From NCBI GenBank assembly GCA_947068385.1, contig CAMTBF010000258.1, forward strand, positions 1 to 5,733: 5,733 nt of DNA, given 5' to 3'. The position numbers and the translations under genes are program-made. Positions 4,443-5,733 of the stretch are shown here, one piece after another. Every line of letters begins with the position of its first letter. The first letter of the stretch is position 1. This stretch comes from an uncultured Lachnospiraceae bacterium (GTDB lineage: Bacteria; Bacillota; Clostridia; Lachnospirales; Lachnospiraceae). The notes under the pieces were generated by a model that saw only the letters and a program-made list of their open reading frames with translations, was not told the DNA's origin and made no database searches.

Positions 4443-5733
4443 TCTACGTCGTGTTTCCCTGCGTGGGAAGCGTCTTCCTTTTAGGGGGCATGTTCTATGC
4501 CGCTTACCGGATGTCAGGGCGGACGGGAATGTCAGGGCAGGAGGGAATGCCCCGGCGGGAAAGCGCGGCGGAGGGCAAAGCCATGCCCTGGTGGAAAAAC
4601 CTCCCCCGGCGGGCCCTGGGCATCATACCTGCATATATACTGGTATGCGTAGCCCTTTCCAGCCTGGGAAGCACCTGGGTGAACCTGGCTACCCTCTTCC
4701 TGTTCCCCCTGATAGCATGTTGGGCCTATGGCACGCCAGGAATCTACTGCCTGTACTACCTGATCCTGTCCGTGGCTGTATGGCTTACGGACATAGCGGG
4801 AGTGCTGGCGCTCCAGATGCTCCTGGCCAGGGGGATCCTGTACCTGAACTCGCCGGGGCTCCAGTACATCCTCATGGTGACAGGCACCAGGATGGCAGAA
4901 TTCATGGTGATGCTGCTGGCGGCCATGGCCGCGGGGCGCAAAGCCGGGAGGCATATCACCGTGAGGCAGGTGATCCTCTCCGTCCTGCTGCCCCTGTACT
5001 CCATCTTCAACATGTACTGCATGCTGTATATGACACAGATTTTTCCCACCGGGGAGATGCTGCTCCTGCTGGGGCTGAACCTGGTGCTGCTGATAGGCCT
5101 CAACATATACTTCTGCGTCCTGGTGGACGTGATGAGCGAGAACCACAGACTGGAGAACGAACGCAACCTCTACCGGGCCCAGGCCCGGATGCAGCACCAG
5201 TATTACGAGCAGGAGGAGGAAAAGTACGAGGCCTCCCGGAAGCTGATCCACGACATCCGCAACCATATCCAGGCCATGGAGGCGCTGTACGCCAGGGAAC
5301 ATGCCGGTGATGCCGCTGGAGGGGATGCCCATGGAGACGTACGTGGTGCCGCCGGAGGAGATGTCAGTGGAGACGCGCGTGGTGCAGTCGGAGAAGATGC
5401 CTATGGGGACGCGCGCGGTGCCGCCGGAGGGGATGCCGGTGGAGACGCGCGTGGTGCCGCCGGAGAGGAGGCCCATGGGGACGTCCACGGGGCGGAAAAA
5501 TACGCCGGGGACATCCATCGGATGCTGAACAGCTTCCAGCAGAAATACTACACCTCAGAAAAGCTGCTGAATATCATTTTAAACGATAAATCGAGAATGA
5601 TGCAGCGTCTGGGCGTAAGAGAGGACATAAAGGTGGGGGAGCTGTCCCTGGACTTCATGAAAGGGATGGATGTGACGGCCCTGTTCGCCAATCTGCTGGA
5701 CAATGCGGTGGCGGCTGCGGCGGAGAGCAGGGA
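4430..5733 (+). CDS. GHKL-domain sensor histidine kinase (AgrC-like), 3' truncated by window
   Basis: The frame from ATG 4430 stays open to the window end: 434 codons, with the stop not seen. It overlaps the regulator gene by 13 bases, with GGGGG at 4417-4421 as the likely ribosome site. The N-terminal half is membrane: predicted helices near 3-25, 63-80, 82-100, 104-123, 145-168, 180-200 and 207-232. Basic loops at 41-61 and 169-179 suggest N-out topology and a cytoplasmic kinase. A charged coiled-coil linker (236-270) leads to the phospho-acceptor box KLIHDIRNH with H274 and N278. The segment YYTSEKLLNIILNDK (373-387) and the ATP-binding N-box NLLDN (421-425) follow; the G-boxes lie beyond the window. 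Residues about 293-358 are a Gly/Asp/Ala repeat insert, which is unusual for this family. No peptide signal gene is in view, so the ligand is unknown. It probably phosphorylates the regulator encoded just upstream. Confidence 0.93.
   Translation, partial: MEILIYVVFPCVGSVFLLGGMFYAAYRMSGRTGMSGQEGMPRRESAAEGKAMPWWKNLPRRALGIIPAYILVCVALSSLGSTWVNLATLFLFPLIACWAYGTPGIYCLYYLILSVAVWLTDIAGVLALQMLLARGILYLNSPGLQYILMVTGTRMAEFMVMLLAAMAAGRKAGRHITVRQVILSVLLPLYSIFNMYCMLYMTQIFPTGEMLLLLGLNLVLLIGLNIYFCVLVDVMSENHRLENERNLYRAQARMQHQYYEQEEEKYEASRKLIHDIRNHIQAMEALYAREHAGDAAGGDAHGDVRGAAGGDVSGDARGAVGEDAYGDARGAAGGDAGGDARGAAGEEAHGDVHGAEKYAGDIHRMLNSFQQKYYTSEKLLNIILNDKSRMMQRLGVREDIKVGELSLDFMKGMDVTALFANLLDNAVAAAAESR
4511..4546 (+). 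repeat. Short 18-bp tandem duplication in the kinase gene
   Basis: Two 18-base units beginning ATGTCAGGGC encode MSGRTG and MSGQEG (kinase residues 28-39), followed by a degenerate third start (MPRRES). The stretch forms the loop after the first membrane helix. It is in frame and lengthens a loop that appears cytoplasmic. Confidence 0.55.
5324..5503 (+). repeat. 36-bp in-frame minisatellite within the kinase gene
   Basis: Five consecutive 36-base units start at 5324, 5360, 5396, 5432 and 5468; the last is degenerate, and a partial unit (GDAAGG) precedes the first. Each encodes 12 residues close to D-A-x-G-D-A-R-G-A-A-G-G/E. Nearly identical blocks such as GGAGACGCGCGTGGTG recur between units. 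Because 36 is a multiple of 3, gain or loss of units leaves the kinase frame intact. The array lies between the phospho-acceptor helix and the following LNSFQQKYYTSEKLL segment. Confidence 0.92.

Noticed and set aside
4423..5310. 295-aa + strand frame starting at ATG 4423
   Set aside because: It is a Pro/Gly/His-rich shadow lacking membrane or kinase motifs. The frame from ATG 4430 encodes a clear membrane kinase over the same DNA.
4532..5518. 328-aa minus-strand frame, including a Ser/Thr/Gly repeat at one end
   Set aside because: It lies opposite the kinase, has no recognisable motif, and its repeat is only the complement of the 36-bp array. The + strand frame explains the sequence.
5301..5528. 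75-aa repetitive + strand frame (METRVVPPE-like units)
   Set aside because: It is the out-of-frame reading of the 36-bp array, kept open because the unit has no stop in this frame and its length is divisible by three.

Overview
The window looks like chromosome from a GC-rich member of the Clostridia, most likely Lachnospiraceae. This is inference: it rests on the strong Shine-Dalgarno sites, the style of the LytTR regulator and GHKL kinase pair, and the clostridial type of long RecQ. All supported genes are on the + strand. The other long open frames are shadows produced by GC-rich coding DNA.

Layout. (1) 1-45: possible last codons of an upstream gene, overlapping the next start by ATGA. (2) 42-2789: a long RecQ-family DNA helicase of 915 aa. 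It has the full helicase core, zinc site, RQC and HRDC regions, then about 300 extra residues that include an unassigned domain, a pentapeptide repeat and a terminal DNA-binding-like W-x-x-EED/RT-x-GG-I motif. (3) 2858-3310: a Bcp/PrxQ-type thiol peroxidase of 150 aa. (4) 3311-3722: a 412-base gap that is not empty. It holds a TATAAT promoter element, a strongly structured RNA of about 125 nt with four hairpins plus an intrinsic terminator, and then a short AT-rich coiled-coil reading frame. (5) 3723-4442: a CheY-LytTR response regulator. (6) 4430 to the window end: the partner GHKL (AgrC-like) sensor kinase, cut off by the window after its N-box begins.

How they fit together. recQ and bcp are housekeeping DNA-repair and peroxide-defence genes. 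The regulator and kinase overlap by 13 bases and form one two-component operon. No AgrB or AgrD homologue is visible, so the signal is unknown. The structured RNA lies on the same strand just upstream of this operon. It could be a free small RNA or a leader that controls read-through into the operon.

The two most notable observations are these. First, two hairpins in the RNA share the same GACGA loop and differ by one compensatory base-pair change. Second, a 36-bp tandem repeat encodes a roughly 60-residue Gly/Asp/Ala insert in the kinase, between the phospho-acceptor helix and the rest of the dimerisation domain. The kinase is best read as one continuous frame from 4430 to the end.
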